From assembly GCF_012184425.1 (NCBI RefSeq), contig NZ_VTOW01000007.1, forward strand, positions 1 through 64,000: 64,000 nt of DNA, read 5' to 3'. A program made the translations under genes and the position numbers. Below, piece by piece: positions 54,873 through 63,143 of this stretch. The first letter of the stretch is position 1. The number at the start of each line of letters is the position of its first letter. The DNA comes from Candidatus Manganitrophus noduliformans (lineage in GTDB: Bacteria; Nitrospirota; Nitrospiria; SBBL01; Manganitrophaceae). A model generated the notes under the pieces. It was not told the DNA's origin, did no database searches, and saw only the letters and a list, made by a program, of their open reading frames with translations.

Positions 54873-55368
54873 CGCAGATCCCCCTTTCCGAGACACACAC
54901 CCGCCGGCACTTCCAGGCGGATTCTTCTTCCTCGTTGCAGCGCTCCGCGCCGGTACTCACGATGCGATCGATCACGACACCCCGGCGCAAGAGCATCGCC
55001 TCGGCCGCCTTCGCCCGCCGGCGCGAGAGGGCGCGATTCTGATCCGCCGATCCCTCCGGCGAGGCCATTCCGATTAAAGTCACCCGATCTCCCTGGGTGA
55101 ATAGATCGAGCTTAACGCGCTCGTCGGCGCGGACTTCAGCGGACTGACGATCAAAGTAGAGAACGACTTCTTTTGTCCGCGCCGTCTCCGTCCTCTCGTC
55201 GGAAGAAGCCTCGTTTGTCGCTTCGGGCGGAGCCAATCTGATCGCCACCGCCGGTCTTTTTAATAAAGGATGCAGGCTGATCGACTGGTGATGCTCGACG
55301 AGGACATGCTGCTCGACATGTAGATAATGTTCGATGCCCGTACCTGGTACGTCGAATCCAAAGACCAT
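54856..55368 (-). CDS. OmpA-like peptidoglycan-binding protein
   Basis: This 170-residue protein has a His-rich N-terminal part (IEHYLHVEQHVLVEHHQSISLH) and an OmpA-C-type domain (VVLYFDRQSAEVRADERVKL; VTLIGMASPEGSADQNRALSRRRAKAAEAMLL). No clear signal peptide is visible with the start at 55368. AGGGGGGGGAAAG lies before it. Such domains tie envelope complexes to peptidoglycan. Confidence 0.7.
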   Translation of the reverse strand: MVFGFDVPGTGIEHYLHVEQHVLVEHHQSISLHPLLKRPAVAIRLAPPEATNEASSDERTETARTKEVVLYFDRQSAEVRADERVKLDLFTQGDRVTLIGMASPEGSADQNRALSRRRAKAAEAMLLRRGVVIDRIVSTGAERCNEEEESAWKCRRVCVSERGICDGESK

Positions 55369-55399
55369 GCTTTCCCCCCCCTTTTTTAGGAACAGGTTT

Positions 55400-55906
55400 C
55401 TAAATAATCGGCCGCATCCGGTGAACGATGAATTTCTCATCGACCAAACCGTAATAGCGGCTGTCATAGCTCATCGGATGCGACGCCAAGACGAAATACG
55501 ATTTCTCCGGGATCGTTCCGTCGTATGTCATGATCCGCAAGGGCCGGCCTGCGCTGTCTTTGAATTGCGCTCTGGCGATTTCCCTCCCATTACAGTAGAA
55601 GACCCCCTCTTCGACCCGAAGATAATCCCCCCCTCGGCAGGCGACCTGCTTTATCAAAAATCGAACATGCTCCACATATCGGTTCTGAAAGAAGACCCTC
55701 AATTCGACATACTCTCCCGTCCGGTAGTTGCTTCCGGGCGGAGATTCAATCCAGATCCGCCAGGGAAATGAGCGATCTTTGGTCGCCACGATCTTGTAAG
55801 GCAGCCGCTCGTAGACGACGGGAAGAGCCGCGAAAACAATCAGAGCGGCGAGAAAGACCGCGCTGATCTTAATTTTTCTGCTCAAAGCGGGCTGTGATAT
55901 CTTCAT
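55400..55906 (-). CDS. TraF/TrhF-type S26 signal peptidase
   Basis: This 168-residue protein has a membrane anchor (ISAVFLAALIVFAALPVVY), the box with a candidate nucleophile S55 (IWIESPPGSNYRTGEYV), a candidate general base K86 (FLIKQVACRGGDYL) and the late box SHPMSYDSRYYG. This fits S26-type peptidases that mature pilin or cyclise it in conjugation systems. The start at 55906 has GGGAAAAC upstream and overlaps trbI by 38 bp. Confidence 0.82.
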   Translation of the reverse strand: MKISQPALSRKIKISAVFLAALIVFAALPVVYERLPYKIVATKDRSFPWRIWIESPPGSNYRTGEYVELRVFFQNRYVEHVRFLIKQVACRGGDYLRVEEGVFYCNGREIARAQFKDSAGRPLRIMTYDGTIPEKSYFVLASHPMSYDSRYYGLVDEKFIVHRMRPII

Positions 55907-56180
55907 GTTTTCCCAACACGCATTGTTTGATGAAGACGAGCGGCTCTTCTTGAAGATCCCGCTCAAGCTGTCCGAGGAACGCCTTCTGGCGCGCGAGCGC
56001 TTCATCAAAGGTGATCTCTCCGTCTTTGGCCAGCTTCACCCATTTCGCCTTCTGATGATCGATCAGCGCCACGGTATCGACGACGCGGATCTTTATTAAT
56101 GCGTGCTTCGTCACCCAGAGCGTCGCGATGTTCGAGAAGATGATCAGAACGACAATGAGGCTCCAGCCGTACCATTTCAT
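55869..56180 (-). CDS. trbI: Conjugation protein TrbI (F type)
   Basis: This 103-residue protein has one membrane helix (WSLIVVLIIFSNIATLWVTK) and a helical periplasmic part (VVDTVALIDHQ, FLGQLERDLQEE). F-type TrbI affects pilus retraction. GAGGAGG lies before the ATG, and the start overlaps traC by 4 bp, as in F-like operons. Confidence 0.82.
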   Translation of the reverse strand: MKWYGWSLIVVLIIFSNIATLWVTKHALIKIRVVDTVALIDHQKAKWVKLAKDGEITFDEALARQKAFLGQLERDLQEEPLVFIKQCVLGKHEDITARFEQKN

Positions 56181-58660
56181 TTGAGCGCCTCCTCGATTTC
56201 ACGCACGGCTTCCGTGAAAGTTCGGCCCGCGGCGACAAGCTGTTTGATCTTGTGGCGCACCTCATCGTCGGTGAAGAACATCGCTTTCAAGAAGGAATCG
56301 AGAACCACCCTCCCTTTGGTCCGGATCCCCTCCGCGCAGATCAGAACCTCGCTGAACTCCCCTCGCACGAGTTTCACGCTGTCCATGAGGGATTCCTCAT
56401 AAGGGGTGAAGGAGAACTGATTGCTCTTCTTTAAGGCTTGGCGCGAAGTGGCCTGCTGCAGGGTAAAGAGCTGCCAGGCGCTATTCTGGACCACCACGCG
56501 CCCCGCGCGGGAGAGACCATCGGCTCCTTGGAAGTCTTCATATCCCTGGGTGCCGAGCATGATCGCCGCCCCGTGTTTTCCGAACCGGCGGTAGGCCTGC
56601 TCGATGAAGAGGTCGATCCGGGGGGTGCCGAGGAATTTGTGGGCCTCATCGATGATCACGATGTCGCCGGCATATTTGTGCGACTCGACGCGATAGATCT
56701 CCCGAGAGATGTGAAACGTCATCAGCATCAGCGCCGGATCCCGAAGCTCCGGGATGTTCTCCAGCGTATCGTTCTCCATCACGACGAGCGGCGACGTGAA
56801 GCGTATCTTCGACTCCCGATTGAAGAAAGCGCCGTACTGACCCTTGGAGCGATAGGGCTTCAGCGTGGTGATGAAATCGCGGACCCGGTTGTCATGGCTG
56901 ACCTTCTCGAGCATCTCGCAGGTGCTGTCGATGTCGCTCTCCTGCGCGTATTTCTGAAAGCTCTCCTGGATGGCGTCCGCCAGATGCGACGAAATCAGCT
57001 TCTCCAGCTGCTCGTTTAACACCCGCTCTTTCGGGGAGCCCATCAGAAAATAGAAATCGCAGAGGAATTTCAGATACTCGTTGAGCATCGCGGCATCAAG
57101 GATGGTGGTGAATGGGTTCATGCTCTTGGCGCGATCCAGGCGCTGCTCGAAGAACTCGCCGTCAAAGATGTGGGCGAGGCGCTCGTAGGAGCGTCCGATA
57201 TCGACGATCCAGCAGCGATAATTCGCGAGGAGGTACTTGGCCGAGGTGAGCTGCAGCAACACGCTCTTTCCGGAGCGTGTGGTGCCGACGACGTAAGCGT
57301 TGAATCCCCCGCGGGGGCTTGAAAACAGATCCCATCCCATCAATCCGCCCCGGGGGGAGGTCAGTAGGACCTGGGGCTTTGTACCGCTCCAGTCGGCTGA
57401 GATCGGCGCTAATGTCGCGACGTTTTCCTCGAAAACGACACGACCTCGATTGAGAAATCCCGCCGTCGTGGCATCGTATCCGAACGGGAGATTCGAAAGC
57501 AGAACCGGCAGGTGAATGTAGAGGTCCTCTTCCAGTCGGAATCCCAGCCCCCTGAAATAGCTTGTGAACGATCCGGCGGCGGTGTTCAAGTGATTGGGAT
57601 CTTTTGCGAAGATCATCAAGGAGAGGTTCACGCGGTAGCATCTTCCCCCCTTCTCGATCCTCTCTTTGGCGGGCTGCAGGTCCATATGTTTGAATTTCAG
57701 CCGGGGAAAGAGGGCGTACGGATATTTTTGGGAGAGCACCATCGACGCATTCGAGTCGATCCGCCGCATCTCGTTATCGGTGAGCTTGATGGCGTTCAGC
57801 ACGATCAGAAAGGGGTGGTCGTGATTCTGGTCGGTGAATATATTCCCCGTATAATCGAGAACCTGGCCGAGCGACCACGCTTCCGGGTACTCCTTGACGT
57901 TGAGCGACTTGACGCAGATATCATCGACGCTGACATATTCCCTGTCGCGAACCACTTCCGTGTCGTTCGCGATGCACATGTCGGAGATGCGGGCGCCGTC
58001 CCACTTCGGCTTATGACGCATGTCGTGCCTCCCGTTCAGGAGGGGATAGACAAAACCGATCAAGCCGTTCGGATCAAGCGGCGCCGGATTGAGAAACGCG
58101 CCCTTCAACGCTCCGGTGAACTTATCCTTCAGATCGCAGGCCTCCTTATAGCGCGTCTCATCGGAGAGCGGAGTATGGCCGTTCGCGTGCTTCTTCCCGA
58201 AGATCGCTCTCAGAAATTGATCAAACAGGGTGTGTTCTTTCTCTTTGCCGCCGATCTTCACCGTGATGACCAGACGGAACGTTCGAAGCGGCGCGGTAAA
58301 GTGCTTGGAGATCTTCGACCAGGACGCTCTTTCCAGAAAGGATTTGTAATTCTCAACGACCTCCCCGCAGAGGCCGTCACGGCGTGTCTTCAGTTGCAAC
58401 CAGCGGTCGATGATCGGAGTAGAGTCGGGCGAGGAGAAAAGAATGAACTGAACCGCGGCCCCTCCGGGGATACAGGCCAGCGTGGAGAGCAGTCCCTTGT
58501 AGACTTTGTCGTCAACCACCGGAAGCGGAGTGCATTCGACGGCGAATCCGAGCCCGCCGTCTGAGAGAATATACATCCCATGCCCCGTGTAATCTTGATA
58601 CGGCAGAAAATCCGCGAGGTCCTTTCGGGCGAGTAAATGTTTATACTGTGTCGCGTTCAT
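56177..58660 (-). CDS. traC: Type IV secretion ATPase TraC (VirB4 family)
   Basis: This 827-residue ATPase powers pilus assembly at the inner membrane. The N-terminal TraC-F domain (DYTGHGMYILSDGGLGFAVE) is followed by the motor domain: Walker A GTTRSGKS (about residue 458), Walker B IVIIDEAHKFLG (about 668) and the QGYEDF and NSAWQLF segments of the family. It lies between trbI and traV as expected for F-like systems. Confidence 0.93.
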   Translation of the reverse strand: MNATQYKHLLARKDLADFLPYQDYTGHGMYILSDGGLGFAVECTPLPVVDDKVYKGLLSTLACIPGGAAVQFILFSSPDSTPIIDRWLQLKTRRDGLCGEVVENYKSFLERASWSKISKHFTAPLRTFRLVITVKIGGKEKEHTLFDQFLRAIFGKKHANGHTPLSDETRYKEACDLKDKFTGALKGAFLNPAPLDPNGLIGFVYPLLNGRHDMRHKPKWDGARISDMCIANDTEVVRDREYVSVDDICVKSLNVKEYPEAWSLGQVLDYTGNIFTDQNHDHPFLIVLNAIKLTDNEMRRIDSNASMVLSQKYPYALFPRLKFKHMDLQPAKERIEKGGRCYRVNLSLMIFAKDPNHLNTAAGSFTSYFRGLGFRLEEDLYIHLPVLLSNLPFGYDATTAGFLNRGRVVFEENVATLAPISADWSGTKPQVLLTSPRGGLMGWDLFSSPRGGFNAYVVGTTRSGKSVLLQLTSAKYLLANYRCWIVDIGRSYERLAHIFDGEFFEQRLDRAKSMNPFTTILDAAMLNEYLKFLCDFYFLMGSPKERVLNEQLEKLISSHLADAIQESFQKYAQESDIDSTCEMLEKVSHDNRVRDFITTLKPYRSKGQYGAFFNRESKIRFTSPLVVMENDTLENIPELRDPALMLMTFHISREIYRVESHKYAGDIVIIDEAHKFLGTPRIDLFIEQAYRRFGKHGAAIMLGTQGYEDFQGADGLSRAGRVVVQNSAWQLFTLQQATSRQALKKSNQFSFTPYEESLMDSVKLVRGEFSEVLICAEGIRTKGRVVLDSFLKAMFFTDDEVRHKIKQLVAAGRTFTEAVREIEEALK

Positions 58661-58678
58661 CGCACGCTTCCTATCGGT

Positions 58679-59056
58679 TCACTTCCCTAGCCGGGCCGGC
58701 TTCGCGCTCTCCAGTGGCTTGAGCTCTTTGATCTCGGGCCGGCGCTTCGAGAGCACCTGGTTATCCAATATCCAACGGCCCTCATCCTCTGTGATGAATT
58801 TGTACTTATCGCCGTTAAAGCCCCCGCCGCGATCGACATAAGGGAGAATATGAATGCGCAACACGGTCGGGGGCACCCGCAGCGGTGTCGGCGGCGCCTG
58901 CAGCAGCTTCGCCATCGCTTCCTCGCGCTCGCTGTCATATACACTTTTTGCAGCTGGTTTTTGGTCGGTCTCATGATCGAGCGTTTTTATTTTCGGCTTC
59001 GCGCTCGCGCAAGAAGCCAGTAAAAAGACGCTGACGACGATCGCTGTCATTTTCAT
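58679..59056 (-). CDS. traV: TraV C-terminal half, as a separate lipoprotein
   Basis: This 125-residue protein has its own lipobox (VVSVFLLASCASAK). The body matches the second half of TraV: PTPLRVPPTVLRIHILPYVD, NGDKYKFITEDEGRWIL. TraV is the outer-membrane lipoprotein ring of F-type channels. It starts in a 4-bp overlap with the upstream small lipoprotein, which carries the TraV N-terminal Cys block. Confidence 0.75.
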   Translation of the reverse strand: MKMTAIVVSVFLLASCASAKPKIKTLDHETDQKPAAKSVYDSEREEAMAKLLQAPPTPLRVPPTVLRIHILPYVDRGGGFNGDKYKFITEDEGRWILDNQVLSKRRPEIKELKPLESAKPARLGK

Positions 59057-59259
59057 TTTGCCTCTTTCTCCTTCGAGAGATGTTTCGGATGCCGCGCCGG
59101 ACGCTCATCCAGGGTATATTCATAGACTTCCGACATCGAGGCGCAAACGCCTTCGTCGACCCCTTTCCGACAGTTCGCCTCCTCTTCGTACGGCAGCAGC
59201 ACCTTGCTGCAGCCGCCGAAGAGAAAGCAGATCGATAAGACGAGCGCGGTTGTCTTCAT
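59053..59259 (-). CDS. TraV N-terminal half, as a separate small lipoprotein
   Basis: This 68-residue protein has a lipobox (ICFLFGGCSK) and the TraV N-terminal pattern LLPYEEEANCRKGVDEGVCASMSEVYEY (key residues Cys-x8-Cys). It ends in a charged tail. With the next gene it makes up the parts of one TraV. It overlaps traB by 4 bp. Confidence 0.72.
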   Translation of the reverse strand: MKTTALVLSICFLFGGCSKVLLPYEEEANCRKGVDEGVCASMSEVYEYTLDERPARHPKHLSKEKEAK

Positions 59260-60416
59260 TGGAGCACCTCCTGTTCGAAATCAAGTCCGCTGATAAACAC
59301 CACATCGACCTCACGGCCCGCCGCGACTTCAATGACGGGAAAAGTGTCGTTGACGAGCTTCATGTAGAAGTCGGCGAGCTTCTCCGCGGCGCTGGCCGAG
59401 CCCGCGAAGAGGCCGGCCTGAAGCGCCTTGCCCGAATCGATGGTCGAGACGGTGCCGGTCGGCTGAATCGAGACGATCGTGGCTTGCTGTTCATAAATCC
59501 CCGCCAGTCCGTCGAGGAAGCCGGCCACCAAGGTCCGGGCCAGGAGCGCCCCCTGCTTGCTGTAGACCCGGCCTAAAAGACCGTCTTTTCCGTCCTCGCC
59601 CGCGACATAGCCATCGACCTCCTTTTCGATTCGCCTTCCGCTCGGCGTGAGGCAGGAGAGGACCTTGGTTTGGAAATACACCCTCTCCCCGGAGAGATCC
59701 GCTCTTGCAAAGCCTCCGACGAAGCACTCGCGCAGATCGGCGCTCCCCCTGTTCGGAAGGACCGTTTTCCCCGTCAACTTCAGCAGCGCGGGTCGCGGGT
59801 CTCCTTTTGCGTTCTGCTTGGTCGGCGCATCCACCCCTGAGATCAGAAGCGCTTTTGTGAAGGACCAGGCGGGAATGCCGACGCTCGCGGGCTTTTCCGG
59901 CTTTTTGTCATCCGTTTTCTTCTCTTCGAATTTCGGCCGCTCCGAAGCGATCAGTCCCGTGAGGAGCCGCTTGCTCGGTTTGCTGGGCGCCTGGATCCCC
60001 GCCGTGCGGGCCGGTGATGGAGGCGGCACCATCGGAGCACCCGTCACCGGCGGTCGCGGCGCCAACTGGTCCAGGGCCGGTAGAGGACCGGCCGCGGCGT
60101 CTTCCGGTTCAGGCGATTTAAAAGAGAACCGAGGCCCGCCTGAAGAGCGCGATACTTTCTCATTCGAGATCTCCTTCTGGAGATTCTTTACCGTCTGCTC
60201 CAGATCGGTGATCCGATCGCCCACCGTCTTGTTGAAGCTCTCCTCCGAGAGTTTTCTCTCATCGACCACTCTTACCGGCGGCCCGGCGGAGCGGCCCGGC
60301 TCCGCGGTTCCGGTAAAGATCATCGGAAGCAGAAAGAGGATTGCGACCAGAACGATCAGAACCATCCCCAAAACGATATATTTTCGGTTTTTTTCTTTTT
60401 GGGAGTTTTCGATCAT
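59256..60416 (-). CDS. traB: Conjugation core protein TraB (VirB10 family)
   Basis: This 386-residue protein has an N-terminal membrane helix (YIVLGMVLIVLVAILFLLP), a coiled coil (DRITDLEQTVKNLQKEIS), a Pro-rich linker (about 95-150), and then the C-terminal VirB10-like beta domain (GIPAWSFTKALLISGVDAPT; AFVGGF-like ECFVGGFARADLSGERVYFQ; DVVFISGLDFE end). It spans the periplasm between the inner membrane and the TraV/TraK ring. Confidence 0.92.
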   Translation of the reverse strand: MIENSQKEKNRKYIVLGMVLIVLVAILFLLPMIFTGTAEPGRSAGPPVRVVDERKLSEESFNKTVGDRITDLEQTVKNLQKEISNEKVSRSSGGPRFSFKSPEPEDAAAGPLPALDQLAPRPPVTGAPMVPPPSPARTAGIQAPSKPSKRLLTGLIASERPKFEEKKTDDKKPEKPASVGIPAWSFTKALLISGVDAPTKQNAKGDPRPALLKLTGKTVLPNRGSADLRECFVGGFARADLSGERVYFQTKVLSCLTPSGRRIEKEVDGYVAGEDGKDGLLGRVYSKQGALLARTLVAGFLDGLAGIYEQQATIVSIQPTGTVSTIDSGKALQAGLFAGSASAAEKLADFYMKLVNDTFPVIEVAAGREVDVVFISGLDFEQEVLQ

Positions 60417-60420
60417 CGCG

Positions 60421-61182
60421 CTACTCTTTTCTCGTGACCACGATCATCCGAGAGGATTCGTTCTCGGAGAGCCGAGGTTTCACGATGGTGATGGCGAGCG
60501 GATTTTTAAGATACGGCACGAAGAGCGCGTCACTGATCTCCTCGATCGCCCGATTTGTCTTGATGAGATAGACCGAGACGATAAATTCAGCGCCTTTATA
60601 TTGTGTGGTGAGCAGCAGGTCGAGCTCCTCGAAGCGCATCGCCACCTCCTCGACCTTCACCGGCTGATATCCGTCCGGTGGCTCCTCACGATAGGCGGCC
60701 CGAATCAGCCGCTCCAGGGTTTCCTCATACTCATTTCCTTTTTCAAATTGCCGCGCTTTCTCCTGATCGACAAGCGGAACCCGCAGCACCACCGTGGTGG
60801 TCTGCATCTCCTCTTTTGGAAGCAGAATGAGGGAGAACACTCTTCCCCCGCACTCCAGATAAAGATCCCGGGGCATGCTCGAATACGACAGGCTCATCTC
60901 GCCATCCGGACGGGTGATCTCCGAGGGGAGAAATTTGATATAGGCGTTCTTCCCTTCAAGGGTGACCTCCATCTCCTTCTCGGCCGAGTATTTCTTGCTG
61001 GTAAAAGGCTCAGGGCAGACCACGCGAATGAGTCCTCTTAGGGCGACCCCGACGTAGTGATAGCCGTCTCCTTCCACCGTCTGGATGCTCTCTTCGGCCG
61101 AGGCCGCCCCGACCGCGATGAGAAAGCATGCGACCGCGGTCGCGATCGGAATTCCCAAGGAGCGAAGGATCGTTTGATTCAT
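60421..61182 (-). CDS. traK: Conjugation protein TraK (VirB9-like)
   Basis: This 253-residue protein has a signal peptide (ATAVACFLIAVGAASA), then a TraK domain with GLIRVVCPEPFTSKKYSAEK, KFLPSEI and LYLECGGRVFSLILLPKE. It is a secretin-like periplasmic part of the channel. It lies 4 bp before traB and 1 bp after traE. Confidence 0.88.
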   Translation of the reverse strand: MNQTILRSLGIPIATAVACFLIAVGAASAEESIQTVEGDGYHYVGVALRGLIRVVCPEPFTSKKYSAEKEMEVTLEGKNAYIKFLPSEITRPDGEMSLSYSSMPRDLYLECGGRVFSLILLPKEEMQTTTVVLRVPLVDQEKARQFEKGNEYEETLERLIRAAYREEPPDGYQPVKVEEVAMRFEELDLLLTTQYKGAEFIVSVYLIKTNRAIEEISDALFVPYLKNPLAITIVKPRLSENESSRMIVVTRKE

Positions 61183-61183
61183 C

Positions 61184-61735
61184 TTAGTCCGCCTCGATTT
61201 TGGTTACGAGAAATCGTCCGTTTCGGACGATGAAATAAAATGCGATCCGCTTGGTTTCCTCCGGCGGCTTATAAATATTCCCGATGATCCGGCGCAATGC
61301 GCCTTCAACCACAATCGTGCCTTTTTGTTCGGAAATCATGTATTTCATCGGGTAGAAGATCTGATAGGTGTCGGTCTCCTCGATCACCTTCGCCTGCCGG
61401 TTGAGCTCTTCGCGGATGATCTTCACCAATCCGGGGTCGGTCGTAAGATACGGGAGAATCATGTCGAAGGACTGTCGTGCGTTCGCGGGACTGACCGATA
61501 AGAGCCGATCGGCCAAAAACGCGGATGTCTGCTCAAGATACGATCGGGAGACACGGTCCCCCGCGACCTGATATTCCCGCTCGAAGCTGGGCGGGGTCAC
61601 CGTGACCGCTTTGTTCGTATACAGCCGGTAGAAGGCGAAGCTCATCACCGTCAAGGCAAGCGCCATCGCCAGGCTCATGACGCTGAGAATATAGTTCTCC
61701 TTCCCTAGTTTCGTCCATTCGTTATACCAAGACAT
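61184..61735 (-). CDS. traE: Conjugation protein TraE (VirB5/VirB8-like)
   Basis: This 183-residue protein has WTKLGKENYILSVMSLAMAL with one membrane helix, PPSFEREYQVAGDRVSRSYLEQ, and a C-terminal domain ending RNGRFLVTKIEAD. It is an inner-membrane anchored assembly factor for the pilus. The start at 61735 begins the TraE homology; the longer frame reaches into traL. Confidence 0.88.
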   Translation of the reverse strand: MSWYNEWTKLGKENYILSVMSLAMALALTVMSFAFYRLYTNKAVTVTPPSFEREYQVAGDRVSRSYLEQTSAFLADRLLSVSPANARQSFDMILPYLTTDPGLVKIIREELNRQAKVIEETDTYQIFYPMKYMISEQKGTIVVEGALRRIIGNIYKPPEETKRIAFYFIVRNGRFLVTKIEAD

Positions 61736-61776
61736 TTTCCGCCCCTTCGATTGATGAACCGGCTCGTTTGTCCCGA

Positions 61777-62055
61777 TCACCGGATGAACTGCACAATCCA
61801 AAACTCCGGAATCCGGGCCGGAATCCCATACAGCCCGTATGAGTAGAGCAGGTGCCAGACGAACCCCGGCTGCTTGTTTTCTTTGGCTCGGGTATAGGCT
61901 TTCAGGAAGAGAAAGCCGATGCCCGCTCCGATGATCGGGTGCTCCGTGAGAATGCCGACCAAGGGCCCCCCGGCGAGGAATAGCAGCTCATCCAGCTCCC
62001 ACCAGAGTATCTGCGGCATCGCGTCCAGATATTTCGGGATATAATGCGGATCCAT
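61777..62055 (-). CDS. traL: Conjugation protein TraL
   Basis: This 92-residue small membrane protein (YIPKYLDAMPQILWWELDE; PIIGAGIGFLFLKAYTRAKE; GFVWHLLYSYGLYGIPARIP) matches the TraL pattern. AAGGAG lies before the ATG. Confidence 0.88.
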   Translation of the reverse strand: MDPHYIPKYLDAMPQILWWELDELLFLAGGPLVGILTEHPIIGAGIGFLFLKAYTRAKENKQPGFVWHLLYSYGLYGIPARIPEFWIVQFIR

Positions 62056-62066
62056 CGGGAATCTCC

Positions 62067-63143
62067 TTATTCTGCGATTCGCTCGCTCTGCAACGCCGTC
62101 GCGATCCGTCGCAGAGCGCCGCTTCCTGATTTCTCCTGAATCTGTCCGATCAAAAACTCAAAAGAAGCATCCCCATCGATGTGGTAATACGTCCCTACCT
62201 CCGCGTTTTCGATCAGGCCCTCTCCCCCGGAATCCTCCGAGACCCGAATGGATGGAACATAAACAAGGGCGGGAACCTGGTGGATGTTGTAGCGCCGGAA
62301 CAGATTCGGATCGATCTCAAGGCGCACTGAAAACCGCTCGCACGCCGTTTTATGTGCGAGGCAGTCCGGATTTTTTAGCAGAATGCCCATGGCGAATTCC
62401 TGCAGCGGCTTGCTTCGCTTCATTCCTCCGACATAACCTCGCAACACCATCACGATATTCGGGTCATGCAGCCGAGCCAGCGCCGCGGCGTAGGTGCGAA
62501 GGGTTTCTTGCGGCAGACTCGATGAGATAAAAAGATAGATCCGCTCGGAGGAAGGGAGGATTCCGGCCGGGGGGCGCGCCGGGATCTCCCGGTTGAGGCT
62601 GTCGGAGGCGTCGGGGTGGAATCTCCGGCCGATCGCCTCCTGACCTCTTTTGATTCGGTCCTGCGTCTCGTCGGAGCGGAAGGAATCGACACTCCTCCCG
62701 GCGCGCTCCTCCATCTCCCGCGTCGTGAGATTCTCCGGCACGGTCAGGCGATTCGCGCCGATCTTCGCCTCGTTCATAGATTGCCTCAGTGATTCCGGAT
62801 CGCTCGATCCGACATATTGCGCTCTCCAGAACTTTCCATTCACATAGATCCGGATCACCGCGACGGATGGATCGAGTCGCGCGGTCAATTTTCCCGCCGC
62901 CAGGTCGCATTCGAAAGAGGCCGACCGAAGATAAATCGACTCTCCTTCGATCGCTTCGATTTGGTCGCATCCGCTCTGCGGCTCGAATTCGATCGCGCGA
63001 GCCTCCCCCCCCGCCTCGGATCGCCAGCCGAAGATGAACACCGCCAGAAGCAGAAGAGAGAGGATCATGATCAGAAGACCGCGGCGGCTGAGGATCGAAT
63101 GAGGGGTGCCTCGGCCCGCTTGCTCGAATATTCTAGAGCGCAC
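62067..63143 (-). CDS. trbC: Conjugation protein TrbC (F type), with long N-terminal part
   Basis: This 358-residue protein has a membrane anchor (LLIMILSLLLLAVFIFGW), about 150 residues of unassigned N-terminal domain with DQIEAIEGESIYLRSASFECD, and then the TrbC domain: ERIYLFISSSLPQETLRTYA, MVLRGYVGGM, RFSVRLEIDPNLFRRYNI and VPALVYVP. It acts in pilus assembly. It overlaps traU by 11 bp; in F, trbC also follows traU. Confidence 0.85.
   Translation of the reverse strand: MRSRIFEQAGRGTPHSILSRRGLLIMILSLLLLAVFIFGWRSEAGGEARAIEFEPQSGCDQIEAIEGESIYLRSASFECDLAAGKLTARLDPSVAVIRIYVNGKFWRAQYVGSSDPESLRQSMNEAKIGANRLTVPENLTTREMEERAGRSVDSFRSDETQDRIKRGQEAIGRRFHPDASDSLNREIPARPPAGILPSSERIYLFISSSLPQETLRTYAAALARLHDPNIVMVLRGYVGGMKRSKPLQEFAMGILLKNPDCLAHKTACERFSVRLEIDPNLFRRYNIHQVPALVYVPSIRVSEDSGGEGLIENAEVGTYYHIDGDASFEFLIGQIQEKSGSGALRRIATALQSERIAE

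Noticed and set aside
57512-58564. 350-codon plus-strand frame over traC
   Set aside because: Shadow of a complete VirB4-type ATPase gene.
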